Origin: Acidimicrobiaceae bacterium
Lineage (GTDB): Bacteria; Actinomycetota; Acidimicrobiia; Acidimicrobiales; Aldehydirespiratoraceae
Reading direction: 5' to 3'
Assembly (NCBI GenBank): GCA_002729125.1
Contig: PBTQ01000101.1
Location: 1 to 43,495, forward strand
Length of the DNA stretch: 43,495 nucleotides
In this document: piece by piece, positions 1 to 9,202 of the stretch
How the letters are laid out: the number at the start of each line of letters is the position of its first letter
How positions within the stretch are numbered: position 1 is the first letter of the stretch
Program-made: the position numbers and the translations under genes
Notes under the pieces: model-generated
The model's input: the letters and a program-made list of their open reading frames with translations, nothing else
Databases searched by the model: none
What the model was told of the DNA's origin: nothing

Positions 1-100
1 CATGTCGGCGTTCATGACGAGCGTCACGCGGCACACGCTTGGGGCGAGCGCAGAGATGCGGTAGCAGCCCCAGAACTTGGTCTCGACGAGCTTGGAGCGT
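1..100 (-). other. Possible fragment of an unrelated minus-strand CDS at the window edge
   Basis: Minus-strand frame reads ...GQRSKLVETKFWGCYRISALAPSVCRVTLVMNADM with GC-ending codons; the plus frame over the same bases has many A/T-ending codons, unlike the rest of the window. Confidence 0.35.
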
Positions 101-681
101 TGTCCGACCCCGATGGCCACGTCGAGACGGACGACCGACTTCAGACCGCCATTCCGGGCGTGTACGCCGTCGGCGACGTGACCGGCAAACTGCCGTTCAC
201 CCATGCGGCTGATGAGATGGGACGCATCGCTGCCGGCAACGCACTCAAGAAGGGCTATCGAGGCCGCTACCGCACCCACCACACGCCGTGGGTCACCTTT
301 ACGAGTCCCGAGGTCGCCCGGGTTGGTGCCACCGAGGCCGAGGCGAGCGCTCGAGGCGGACGGGTCTGTGAGCTGCCGATGAGCGAGATGGATCGCGCCG
401 TCACCGACGGTCGAGAAGATGGCTTCATCAAGTTGATCACCGGTCCGAAGCGCGTCACCCGGCACCTGGCCGGCGGCAACGTGATCGGCGCGACCATCGT
501 CGCCGAGCGTGCTGGGGAGATGATTCACGAGGTTGCGTTCGCGATGCGCACCCGAGCGTTCGCCGGTCGCCTCGCTCAAACCGTCCACGCCTATCCCACC
601 TGGTCCTACGGTCTGCAGAAAGCCGCAGGCCAACTCTTTGGTGAGGTAGAGGGACGAACCTGGAGGCCGGCGCGTGCGTGA
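100..681 (+). CDS. FAD/NAD(P)-dependent oxidoreductase, C-terminal part (dihydrolipoamide dehydrogenase/mercuric reductase-like), 5' incomplete
   Basis: HVETDDRLQTAIPGVYAVGDVTG (second FAD motif) and a C-terminal dimerisation domain ending VHAYPTWSYGLQKAAGQLF. Confidence 0.8.
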   Translation: MSDPDGHVETDDRLQTAIPGVYAVGDVTGKLPFTHAADEMGRIAAGNALKKGYRGRYRTHHTPWVTFTSPEVARVGATEAEASARGGRVCELPMSEMDRAVTDGREDGFIKLITGPKRVTRHLAGGNVIGATIVAERAGEMIHEVAFAMRTRAFAGRLAQTVHAYPTWSYGLQKAAGQLFGEVEGRTWRPARA

Positions 682-1135
682 GGCGCTCCGGTTGGCTGGG
701 CTGGCGGTGACCCTGCTGGCCTCCGTGCTTTGGGCGCTCCTAGCAGCCCGCACGCCGACCACCACCTACCACGTCGTCCCGCTGATGGTGGCGGCGGCCT
801 GGCCTGCGATCGATGGGTCGATCGGCGCTGGTCTGACCCAACGCCGATCGGTGAATGCAGCGCTCGGCGGATTCGTGCTAACCGTTGCAACGGCCACCAT
901 CCTCGGGGTGAAGGGCGATCTCGACGGCCCGACACTCTGGTTAACGCAGGGAACCGGGGCCGTACTCGTCGAACACGTTGCGTTTGCCGCAGTCGGTGCA
1001 CTCGCCGGGTTCATTCACGCGGTGCGGATGGCCGGCACGGTGCCCGGGGGCGAGCGAGCCAGCCGAGCATCCGGCGCCGTGGCCGCCGCAAGGAGCCGTT
1101 TGGTCTGGGGGGTCGGAACGTTCTACCGTCCAGGC
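674..1135 (+). other. Putative small membrane-protein coding segment, open in frame with the downstream enoyl-CoA hydratase (no stop between)
   Basis: MREALRLAGLAVTLLASVLWALLA... with several hydrophobic segments; the ORF 674..1936 is continuous. Confidence 0.45.
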
Positions 1136-1936
1136 ATGCCTGATTTGCTCGTCGAAAAGCGCGGTCACGTGATGATCGCCACCATGAATCGTCCGCAACG
1201 CAAGAACGCCATGACGCTGCAGATGTTCGGCCGCATGCGCGATGCCTGGAAAGAAGCCTCGGACGATGACGACATCCGTTGCATCGTGCTCACGGGTACC
1301 GGCGGCGACTTCAGCGCCGGCATGGACTTGCGCAGCCTTGCCGGCGACGCCGACGAGCACGACGACTGGGATGTGAAGGGGGCGATGGCGGAGCACGGCG
1401 CCGCCTGGATCTACGAGGGTCTAACCAAGACGTATCGGCCGACCAAACCGATCATCGCCGCCGTCGAGGGTGTCGCCATCGCAGGCGGTACGGAGATCCT
1501 CCAGGGCACTGATATCCGCATCGCTGCCGAGTCGGCGAAGTTCGGCGTGTCCGAGGTGCGCTGGTCGCTGTACCCAGCTGGTGGCTCTCCCGTTCGCCTC
1601 CCCCGCCAGATTGGCTATGCCGAAGCGGCCGACATTCTCCTCACCGGCAAACACATCACCGCCGCCGAGGCAAAAGCGATGGGGCTCATCAGCCGCGTGG
1701 TGCCGGACGGCACCGCCTTCGAACACGCACTCGAGGTCGCCGAGATCGTCGCCGGGAACGGCCCGCTCGCGGTCGAGGCCGTCCTGCGAACCATGCACGA
1801 GACATCGGGCATGACCGAGGCCGAGGCGTGGGCTCACGAAGAGGCCTATGCCAACGCCGTGATGCAATCCGACGATGCGAAGGAAGGTCCGAGGGCCTTC
1901 GCGGAGAAGCGCACACCGAACTTCCAGAAGAAGTAG
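1136..1936 (+). CDS. Enoyl-CoA hydratase/isomerase family protein
   Basis: MPDLLVEKRGHVMIATMNRPQRKNAM..., GGDFSAGMDL, PIIAAVEGVAIAGGTE crotonase motifs; TACCGT-N6-ATG at the start. Confidence 0.9.
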   Translation: MPDLLVEKRGHVMIATMNRPQRKNAMTLQMFGRMRDAWKEASDDDDIRCIVLTGTGGDFSAGMDLRSLAGDADEHDDWDVKGAMAEHGAAWIYEGLTKTYRPTKPIIAAVEGVAIAGGTEILQGTDIRIAAESAKFGVSEVRWSLYPAGGSPVRLPRQIGYAEAADILLTGKHITAAEAKAMGLISRVVPDGTAFEHALEVAEIVAGNGPLAVEAVLRTMHETSGMTEAEAWAHEEAYANAVMQSDDAKEGPRAFAEKRTPNFQKK

Positions 1937-1961
1937 CCAGGTCGGGCGTCCGCGCCCGATG

Positions 1962-4676
1962 TCAGCCGGTGTTGCGCAGTCCCGCGGCGACGCCGTTGAT
2001 CGTGAGCAAGAGCGCTCGTTGGAGTCGGGCCTGCTGCACCGGGTCGATGTCGGCGGCGCGGCTGCGGGCGAGCAGGTCAACCTGGAGGATGTTGATCGGG
2101 TCCAGGTAGATGTCGCGCACGTTGAGGGTGCGGCGGAGGATCGGAAGATCGTCGAGCAGTTCTCCACCCGTGATGAGGCTGAGTTGTTGCAGCGTCAGTG
2201 CGTGTTCGGCGGCGACGTCATCGAGGATGTGGTGAAGCACCGGGTCGACCAGGGTGGTGACATAGTGCCGAGCGATCGCCAGGTCGGTCTTGGCGAGGGT
2301 CATCTCGACGTTCGAGATGAACGTGCGGAAGAACTGCCAGTTGCCGTACATCTGTGCGAGGACGTCACCATGACCGGCCTCGACCGCAGTACGGAGGGCG
2401 GTACCGACGCCGAACCAGCCGGGAATGATCTGGCGGGACTGGGTCCAGCCGAACACCCAGGGGATTGCGCGGAGATCGGAGAGATCGCCGCCGCCTTCGC
2501 GGCGTGACGGTCGTGAGCCGATGTTCATCGCACCGAGTTCTTCGACCGGGGTGGCGGTGTTGAAGTACTCGACCAGCCCGTCCTGCTCGACGAACGCCCG
2601 GTACCGGGCAAAGGCGGCGGTCGACATGGTTTCCATCACGCCGTTCCACGCGGCCACGTCCTCCGGAGCATTGCGGGGCTTGCGATGAGCAAGCGATGCT
2701 TCGACGACGGCAGAAAAGGCGAGATCGAGATTGCGGTTGGCGATCTCCGGCAGGCCGAACTTGTCGGCGATGACCTCACCCTGCTCGGTGGTTTTCATGG
2801 CTCCGCGAATCGCTCCGGCGGGCTGGGACAGAATCGCCGCGTGGGTCGGGCCGCCGCCACGGCCGACGGTGCCACCACGACCGTGGAAGACCGTGATCTC
2901 GATCCCGCTCTCGTTGGCTACGTCGGAGATCGTGCGCAGAGCCTTGTGAATCTCCCACTGTGACGTCGTGATGCCACCGTCCTTGTTGGAATCGGAGTAG
3001 CCCACCATCACTTCTTGCACGTTCCCGCGCAGTTCGATGAGCGCGCGATATGACGGAATGGCGAACAGCTCGTGCAACACGGGCCCGATCGCCTGCAGAT
3101 CGCCGATCGTCTCAAACAGGGGCACGAAACCGAGTCGGGCGATACCGGCGGAGAGATCGATCAAGCCGACATCGCGGGCGAGAACCGCCGGGGCGATGAT
3201 GTCGTCGACGCCTTGGGTCATCGAGATGATGTAGCTCTCGATGATGTCGTCGCCGTGCTCGTCCATGCGGTCGCGCAGGACCTGGAAAAGCGCCCGGGTC
3301 TCGTCCGGCTCTCCCGTCTGGGGTGCGGCGAGCGGCCGGGGCGAGCCGAGTTCGTCAGCGAGCAGCGCCGCCCGGGCCGGCTTGTCGAGTCCGGCGTAGT
3401 CCGTGCCGACCGCCTCGAAGAGCGCGGAAAGTGTGGCGTGATGTTTCGAGGCGTGCTGACGGATGTCGAGCGTGGCGAGATGGAAGCCGACGAGACGGAC
3501 GAGGCGTCGCACCCGCGCGAGACGCCCGTTGGCGATCAGGGAGCCACCGGCAGCCTCCAGCGAACGGGCGAGCACGTCGAGATCCTCGGTCAGTTCGGAA
3601 GGGCGTCTGTAGGCCCGAGGCCCAGGCGGAGTCTCCGCGGCCTCCAGGAGACGCTGGTGCATTACGGCGAGACGTTGCCGGTAAGGCTCGCCGGCACTCA
3701 ACGCTCGGAACCGGGCCCGAACCTTCGGGAAGTTATCGTCGTCGGCCTCGAGTTGGGCCTGCAGCTCGGGCGAGATCGTGCGAATCGCACTGGCGATGCT
3801 GAGCTCGGCCGAGAGCTCCTCGATCTCTCCGACCAGCAGCCGCAGCGCCCGGGCCCGCTGGAAGTCGAGCACCTCGCAGGTGGTCTGGGGTTTCACGTTG
3901 GGATTGCCGTCGCGGTCACCGCCAACCCACGACCCGAAGCGCACCGGCTGGGCCGCAGCATCAAGCTGGAAACCGAGGGCGCGGAGGGCCGCGTCGATGT
4001 CGTCGAGGAGTTCAGGCACCCCCTCCTCCAGCATCTCGCCAAGGAAATACAGGATGGATCGGGCCTCGTCGACGGGATCCGGCTTCTCGCGTCGAAGTTC
4101 GTCGGTCTGCCAGATCATGTCGAGGAGTTCGTCGATGCGGCGATCGATGCGAGTGAGGACAGGCTCGTCGTTTTCGGTCATCCGCTGTTCGATGAGAAGG
4201 GCGATCTCGGCGAGTTTGTCGAGGATCGACCGACGCGAGGCCTCGGTCGGGTGCGCAGTGAACACGGGATACAGCTGCACCTTGTTGACGGCGGCGGCGA
4301 CCTCGCTCGGGGTGAAACCCAGCTCGACGAGACGCGAGACCGTCTCTGCGATGCGCTTGGAGCGGGTGGTGCGGTTCTCGGCCAGGTCGTCGATGCGGTG
4401 GACCTGCTCTGCCGTGTTCGCAAGATGGAAGTAGGTCGTGAAGGCCCGCACGACCTCGATCGCTCGGACGACGTCGGTGTTCCCGAGTCGGTCGGTGAGC
4501 TCTTCGCCGATGGAGTCGTCGCCCTCTCGTAGCGCACGCGCGAGCGTGCGCACCTGCTCGACCTGCTCGAGCAGATCCGGCCCGACCTGACGAACGAGGG
4601 TATCGCCGAGCTGTGTGCCCAGCCGGCGGATATCGCGTCGAAGGGCGGCGTCGAGTTGATCGAGATCGTCGGTCAC
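1962..4676 (-). CDS. ppc: Phosphoenolpyruvate carboxylase
   Basis: 904 aa; VFTAHPTEASRRSIL, GGDRDGNPNV, VMVGYSDSNKDGG, FHGRGGTVGRGGGP, C-terminal RNTG. Confidence 0.97.
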   Translation of the reverse strand: MTDDLDQLDAALRRDIRRLGTQLGDTLVRQVGPDLLEQVEQVRTLARALREGDDSIGEELTDRLGNTDVVRAIEVVRAFTTYFHLANTAEQVHRIDDLAENRTTRSKRIAETVSRLVELGFTPSEVAAAVNKVQLYPVFTAHPTEASRRSILDKLAEIALLIEQRMTENDEPVLTRIDRRIDELLDMIWQTDELRREKPDPVDEARSILYFLGEMLEEGVPELLDDIDAALRALGFQLDAAAQPVRFGSWVGGDRDGNPNVKPQTTCEVLDFQRARALRLLVGEIEELSAELSIASAIRTISPELQAQLEADDDNFPKVRARFRALSAGEPYRQRLAVMHQRLLEAAETPPGPRAYRRPSELTEDLDVLARSLEAAGGSLIANGRLARVRRLVRLVGFHLATLDIRQHASKHHATLSALFEAVGTDYAGLDKPARAALLADELGSPRPLAAPQTGEPDETRALFQVLRDRMDEHGDDIIESYIISMTQGVDDIIAPAVLARDVGLIDLSAGIARLGFVPLFETIGDLQAIGPVLHELFAIPSYRALIELRGNVQEVMVGYSDSNKDGGITTSQWEIHKALRTISDVANESGIEITVFHGRGGTVGRGGGPTHAAILSQPAGAIRGAMKTTEQGEVIADKFGLPEIANRNLDLAFSAVVEASLAHRKPRNAPEDVAAWNGVMETMSTAAFARYRAFVEQDGLVEYFNTATPVEELGAMNIGSRPSRREGGGDLSDLRAIPWVFGWTQSRQIIPGWFGVGTALRTAVEAGHGDVLAQMYGNWQFFRTFISNVEMTLAKTDLAIARHYVTTLVDPVLHHILDDVAAEHALTLQQLSLITGGELLDDLPILRRTLNVRDIYLDPINILQVDLLARSRAADIDPVQQARLQRALLLTINGVAAGLRNTG

Positions 4677-4694
4677 GATCTCAACCTACCGAAC

Positions 4695-5351
4695 TCAGCT
4701 GGGTCGCTGACCGTGTAATCGGTCGCCGGCGGTGACTCCGGGTAACACCGGCTGCACTCCGTGGACTCCGGACCACGCCGTGTACCGCTCCATGACGATC
4801 TCCTCGACCTCGCTCCAGTTGCCCGCACGGGGCCCGCCGATCTCGCGGTTGTACGGCTGATCGAAGACGATGACGTCGTTGCCGGCCTTGCGCAGCCCGG
4901 TGATGTTGCCCGGCGAATCGTCGATGTACAGATCGGCCTCGACCTGGGGTTTGGCGCCGAGGAAGCACAGGTCGCGGTAGGGGATGCGGGCGTCGTCGAG
5001 CCAGGCGACGGTGTCGGCGACGGCCGCCTGATGCCCCCAGTTCACGTAGAGCCGATGGGTGATGACACGGATCCAGACCCCCGCATCGCTCAGACTCCAC
5101 AGTGCCTCTGCCGCCCCGGGGATCACCTCGAGGGTGCGGAACATGCGCTCGGTCGCGACGGCACGACGATGGTGGTACTCGAATTCGTCCGGCCCGAAAC
5201 CCCACTGGGTGAAGTCCCAGTCGCGCTCGATCGGAAAGTCGGTGCGCGGCCGACCGGTGTGTGCGGAAACGCTGCCCTGTAACCCGAGCGTGTAGTCAGC
5301 GCAGACGCCGTCGAGGTCGACACCGAAAATGAAGGCGTCGAGGTCGGCCAC
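4695..5351 (-). CDS. HAD-like 5'(3')-deoxyribonucleotidase-type phosphatase
   Basis: N-terminal FGVDLDGVCADY (DxDxV/T), LYIDDSPGNI; start adjacent to the upstream SDR stop. Confidence 0.65.
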   Translation of the reverse strand: MADLDAFIFGVDLDGVCADYTLGLQGSVSAHTGRPRTDFPIERDWDFTQWGFGPDEFEYHHRRAVATERMFRTLEVIPGAAEALWSLSDAGVWIRVITHRLYVNWGHQAAVADTVAWLDDARIPYRDLCFLGAKPQVEADLYIDDSPGNITGLRKAGNDVIVFDQPYNREIGGPRAGNWSEVEEIVMERYTAWSGVHGVQPVLPGVTAGDRLHGQRPS

Positions 5352-5352
5352 G

Positions 5353-6105
5353 TCAGGCGGTGGTGAGGCCGCCGTCGGCGCTGAGAATGCTGCCGTGGAT
5401 GCTGGCCGCCTCGTCGCTTGCGAGGAAGGCGAAAAAGGCAGCGATCTGCTCGGCGGAGCTCGGGTCGCGGTAGCCGATGTGGTTCTGCATCAGCGAGAAA
5501 TCGATGTCGTCGGCCAACTGGAAGTTGTGCACCAGGGGCGTGTCGATTCCGCCGGGTGCGATGGCGTTGATGCGCACACCCGTCTTCACGAACTCCATGG
5601 CGAGCGCACGGGTCAGATTGACCACGCCGCCCTTCGTGGCGCAGTAGGGCACGGTGTACGCCTGGCCCATCAGCCCGGCGTTCGACGCGATGTTGATCAG
5701 CGCACCGTTGCGTTCGAGCAGGTGCGGCATGGTTGCCTGGGCGACGAAGAAGGGACCCTTCAGGTTGATGCTGTTCATCAGGTCCCAGTCGGCCTCGCTC
5801 ACCTCGGCGATGTGATGGTGGCGGGCGATGCCGGCAATGTTGCCGACGATGTCGATGCCGCCGAGGGCATCGACGCATTCGGTCACCGCTGCGGCGATCT
5901 CGGCGACGTCGGTGACATCGAGCCGGCGGGTTGTGACCGACCCCTCGAGGTTGTCGGCGAGCTCGACGGTCTCGGCGAGGCCATCGGTGTTGACGTCGAC
6001 TGCGAACACGGCGGCGCCCTCGGAGGCGAGACGGATGGTGGTTGCCCGGCCGACGCCGCTGGCGGCGCCGGTCAGAAATGCGATTCGGTTGGTGAAGCGG
6101 CTCAT
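5353..6105 (-). CDS. SDR family oxidoreductase
   Basis: MSRFTNRIAFLTGAASGVGRATTIRLA (TGxxxGxG), NIAGI, YCATKGGV (YxxxK). Confidence 0.9.
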   Translation of the reverse strand: MSRFTNRIAFLTGAASGVGRATTIRLASEGAAVFAVDVNTDGLAETVELADNLEGSVTTRRLDVTDVAEIAAAVTECVDALGGIDIVGNIAGIARHHHIAEVSEADWDLMNSINLKGPFFVAQATMPHLLERNGALINIASNAGLMGQAYTVPYCATKGGVVNLTRALAMEFVKTGVRINAIAPGGIDTPLVHNFQLADDIDFSLMQNHIGYRDPSSAEQIAAFFAFLASDEAASIHGSILSADGGLTTA

Positions 6106-6180
6106 CGGGGGCGATGGTACCGGTCGGCCGGCGAGCGGGCGATTCGGTGACGGTGACGATCGCCGCCTACCGTCCCGCCG

Positions 6181-6840
6181 ATGCACGAACCCCGAGATCT
6201 CATCGACGCGATGCGACGGGTCAACACGGCCGCCCGAATCGCCGAACTGGACGACGAGGACTTCACCTCCGAGATCCAACAGCTGCAGGCGCTCGCCGAT
6301 CGACTCGACGCCCTCGCAGTCGACGACATCCGGATGCAAGCCTCGCTGTGGCACGACGATCTCGCTGAACGCATGGCCGCGAACCTCACTGTCGAACCGA
6401 AGGGCCGGATCAACCGAGCGCTTGAGGTCGGGATTGCGGGCTTCTTTCCCTACAGCCCCTATGTCGGCACGCTGAACCCGATCGCCTCGCCGATCGATTT
6501 CGCGACGGTCGAGGTCGGCGACCGTGCCGAGGTACACGCCACGCACACGTTCGAGGCGATCATGAACGGCCCACCCGGTGGGGTGCACGGTGGCGTCGTC
6601 GCCGGCGTCTTCGATGAGCTGTTGGGCTGCACGTGCGTCGTGAACGATGTTTCGGGCTTCACGGGAACACTCTCCATCCGTTATGCCTCGCTCACCCCGC
6701 TCGGCGTGCCGATCACCATGCGGGGCTGGGTCGATCGAGTCGAGGGCCGCAAGACCTTCGCCACCGGCACGTTCCACCATGGCGAAACGCTGTGCGCCAA
6801 GGCCGAAGGGATCTTCATCGGCCCGAGGAGCGCGCCCTAA
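6181..6840 (+). CDS. PaaI-like hotdog thioesterase family protein
   Basis: GPPGGVHGGVVAGVFDELLGC hotdog motif; TACCGT-N7-ATG start. Confidence 0.8.
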   Translation: MHEPRDLIDAMRRVNTAARIAELDDEDFTSEIQQLQALADRLDALAVDDIRMQASLWHDDLAERMAANLTVEPKGRINRALEVGIAGFFPYSPYVGTLNPIASPIDFATVEVGDRAEVHATHTFEAIMNGPPGGVHGGVVAGVFDELLGCTCVVNDVSGFTGTLSIRYASLTPLGVPITMRGWVDRVEGRKTFATGTFHHGETLCAKAEGIFIGPRSAP

Positions 6841-7325
6841 GTCAGTGTGTCGAGGGCGCGGCGAACAACGGTTTCGACTGAGCCTTCGATCGACACGGTC
6901 GTGCCGACCTCGTCGGGCTCGAGAGGCTGGAGCGTCGCCAACTGATCGTCGAGCAGGCTCAGCGGCATGAAGTGATCGGCTCGATCAGCCATGCGCTCGG
7001 CGACCAGCGCCCAGGGGCCTGCGAGGTGCACGAACGTGAGCCTCGGTGCACACGACCGCAGATGGTCGCGGTACGCGCGCTTGAGCGCCGAGCAAGCGAC
7101 AACGGTCGCCGGGTCGGCGACAAGGACGCCACCGACTGTGTCAAGCCATGGCGCTCGATCGATGTCGTCGAGGGGCTCGCCCCGCCGCATCTTGTCGATG
7201 TTGGCGCAGGGATGGAGGTCGTCGGCGTCGATGAACGGGCGGGCGAGTGCCGCAGCGATACTTCGCCCGACCACGGACTTGCCGGATCCGGCAACGCCCA
7301 TCACGACGACCGGTCGATGGTTCAT
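6837..7325 (-). CDS. Gluconokinase (GntK family)
   Basis: VVVMGVAGSGKSVVGRSIA (Walker A), FIDADDLHPCANIDKMRRGEPLDDIDRAPWL, ACSALKRAYRDHLR. Confidence 0.85.
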   Translation of the reverse strand: MNHRPVVVMGVAGSGKSVVGRSIAAALARPFIDADDLHPCANIDKMRRGEPLDDIDRAPWLDTVGGVLVADPATVVACSALKRAYRDHLRSCAPRLTFVHLAGPWALVAERMADRADHFMPLSLLDDQLATLQPLEPDEVGTTVSIEGSVETVVRRALDTLT

Positions 7326-7329
7326 TGGG

Positions 7330-8439
7330 TCAGCGATAGGTCGCGACCGGGTCGGCCCACGTCGCAAGATCGGGTTCAACTCCGAGGCCAACACCTGCGG
7401 GAAGCGGTATGTGGCCCCCCACATGGCGGATCGGCGCGGTGAGGCAGCCATAGGCCGGTTTCTGGTACGGCTCGGAGATCCAAGTGCCTTCGTAGAACGC
7501 GTCGGGCACGGTGGCGCCCATGTGCACCGTTGCTGCTGCGGTGATGTCCCCACCCCAGGTGTCGTCGATGGTGAGTGGTACGCCGAGTTCGACGCACAGT
7601 TCGCGCACCACCCGCAACGGCGTGAGTCCACCGATGCGAGACAACTTCATCCCGAAGCCTTGGGCGACTCCGTCGGTCACTGCCCGCACGATCGTGGGGA
7701 TGTCGACGGTCGACTCGTCGAGGAAGAGCGGGTGGTGGATTTTGTCGGCGATGCGGCGGTGCTCGTCGAAGGTTCGGCAGGGCTGCTCGATCGTGAGGGC
7801 GATGTCGCGACATGCAACGCTGAACTCCATCGTGTCGCGCGTGGTCCACCCCCGGTTGGGGTCGACGAGCAGTTTGGTGGTGGGGGAGAGGGCCTCGGCA
7901 ACGGCACGTACCGCGTCGATGTCGTCGGCGAGGGCGCGGCCGCCCGCTTTCACCTGGATTCGAGGGTAGCCCTCCTGTTCCCGGCGTCGGGCCGCATCGG
8001 CGGTCTCCGCCGTCGTGGCCGGCATCACGCCGAAGTACGAGGGCACGCTGCTGCGTTCGGCCCCGCCGAGCAGATCACAGACCCGCTCGCCGTATGACTT
8101 TCCGGTGAGATCCCAGCAGGCGACATCGAGTGCGGATTTCGCGTAGCGGTGCCCATTGAGGGCGTGGTCCATGCGCTCGTAGACAAGGCTGGTGCGGCGA
8201 GGGTCGAGACCGATCAGGGCCGGCGCCACCGTTGCAATGGCAGCTCTGGCCCCTGCGGCATGCTGTTCCTGGTAGGTCGGGCCGAGGGGAGTCGTCTCGC
8301 CGTAGCCGACCAGGCCGGTGTCGGAGACCACTTCGACGACGGTGCAGTCGAGGGCGTCGACCTCGCTCAACGACATCTGGTAGCGGCCGTCGGCGACAGT
8401 GATCGAGTGTCGGTAGACCCGAACCTCGGTGATCTTCAT
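7330..8439 (-). CDS. Mandelate racemase/muconate lactonizing enzyme family (enolase superfamily)
   Basis: MKITEVRVYRHSI...; QVKAG lysine motif, LLVDPNRGW, LTIEQPC, FLDESTVD metal ligands. Confidence 0.88.
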   Translation of the reverse strand: MKITEVRVYRHSITVADGRYQMSLSEVDALDCTVVEVVSDTGLVGYGETTPLGPTYQEQHAAGARAAIATVAPALIGLDPRRTSLVYERMDHALNGHRYAKSALDVACWDLTGKSYGERVCDLLGGAERSSVPSYFGVMPATTAETADAARRREQEGYPRIQVKAGGRALADDIDAVRAVAEALSPTTKLLVDPNRGWTTRDTMEFSVACRDIALTIEQPCRTFDEHRRIADKIHHPLFLDESTVDIPTIVRAVTDGVAQGFGMKLSRIGGLTPLRVVRELCVELGVPLTIDDTWGGDITAAATVHMGATVPDAFYEGTWISEPYQKPAYGCLTAPIRHVGGHIPLPAGVGLGVEPDLATWADPVATYR

Positions 8440-8453
8440 CGGGGCATGGTGCC

Positions 8454-9125
8454 CTATCGCTGCTCTGGCTGCCAACCGACCTCGTCGACGGGTGTCCCGA
8501 CTGTGATTGACCACCGAGGCCCGTCGGGCCGATCGACGACGTGGCGGTAGCTGAGACTCATCCGGGGTGGAGCGCTCGCCATCTTGGGAACAGCATGCTC
8601 CCAAGCGTGCTGGCAGGCGCCGCCCATCACCAAGAGGTCGCCGGATCCCAGCATCCATCGGTGGGCGCTTCCGCCCCCCGTCGGTCGCAATCCGAAGGTG
8701 CGGGGTCCACCGAGCGAGACGATGGCGACGATCGGGTTCACCTCGTGGATTCCGATCTTGTCGGCATGCCAGGCGACCGAGTCCGAGCCCGAGCGGTAGT
8801 AGTTCACGAAACCCGGCGACAGGCCCTCGCCGTAGCGGGATTCGAGTGTCTCGGTGATTTCGTCGAGTCCCGGATACATGCGGCGGCTGTCGGCATCGAG
8901 CATGGCGTGGAGCCGAGGTTCGTCGACGAGTCGCCCGTACATGGGACGTCGTGAATGTCGCCAGTGCAGTGCATCGGCCAGGTCGGCGAGCAGTTCGTCG
9001 GCACCGGCGAGCCACGTGTGGGCGTGGTCGACCCAGGTGAACTCATCGAGCCAGGTTCGCTCGACCACGGTGTCGAGCACGGTCGGTGCTCCCTGCCCGA
9101 AAATGCTCATCTGATAGGCCAGCAT
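8454..9125 (-). CDS. AlkB-like 2-oxoglutarate-Fe(II) oxygenase
   Basis: VNYYRSGSDSVAWHADKIG (HxD), IVSLGGPRTFGLR, LGSGDLLVMGGACQHAWEHAVPK, RMSLSYRHV. Confidence 0.87.
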   Translation of the reverse strand: MLAYQMSIFGQGAPTVLDTVVERTWLDEFTWVDHAHTWLAGADELLADLADALHWRHSRRPMYGRLVDEPRLHAMLDADSRRMYPGLDEITETLESRYGEGLSPGFVNYYRSGSDSVAWHADKIGIHEVNPIVAIVSLGGPRTFGLRPTGGGSAHRWMLGSGDLLVMGGACQHAWEHAVPKMASAPPRMSLSYRHVVDRPDGPRWSITVGTPVDEVGWQPEQR

Positions 9126-9202
9126 CCTGACATGCTAGCGAACAGATGTTCGGTTAGGCAGAATGCTTGGGACGGCTGGGGGAGCGGCACTACCGTCCGG
9201 CC

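Noticed and set aside
3072-4532. 486-aa plus-strand ORF antisense to ppc
   Set aside because: Mirror frame of a GC3-biased gene; no family motifs; the minus-strand PEP carboxylase is unambiguous.
6991-8097. 368-aa plus-strand ORF
   Set aside because: Antisense to gluconokinase and the MR/MLE enzyme; no recognisable domain.
8440-9015. N-terminal extension of the MR/MLE ORF as listed (to 9015)
   Set aside because: Arg-rich out-of-frame reading through the AlkB-like gene; the family start is MKITEVRVYRHS at 8439.
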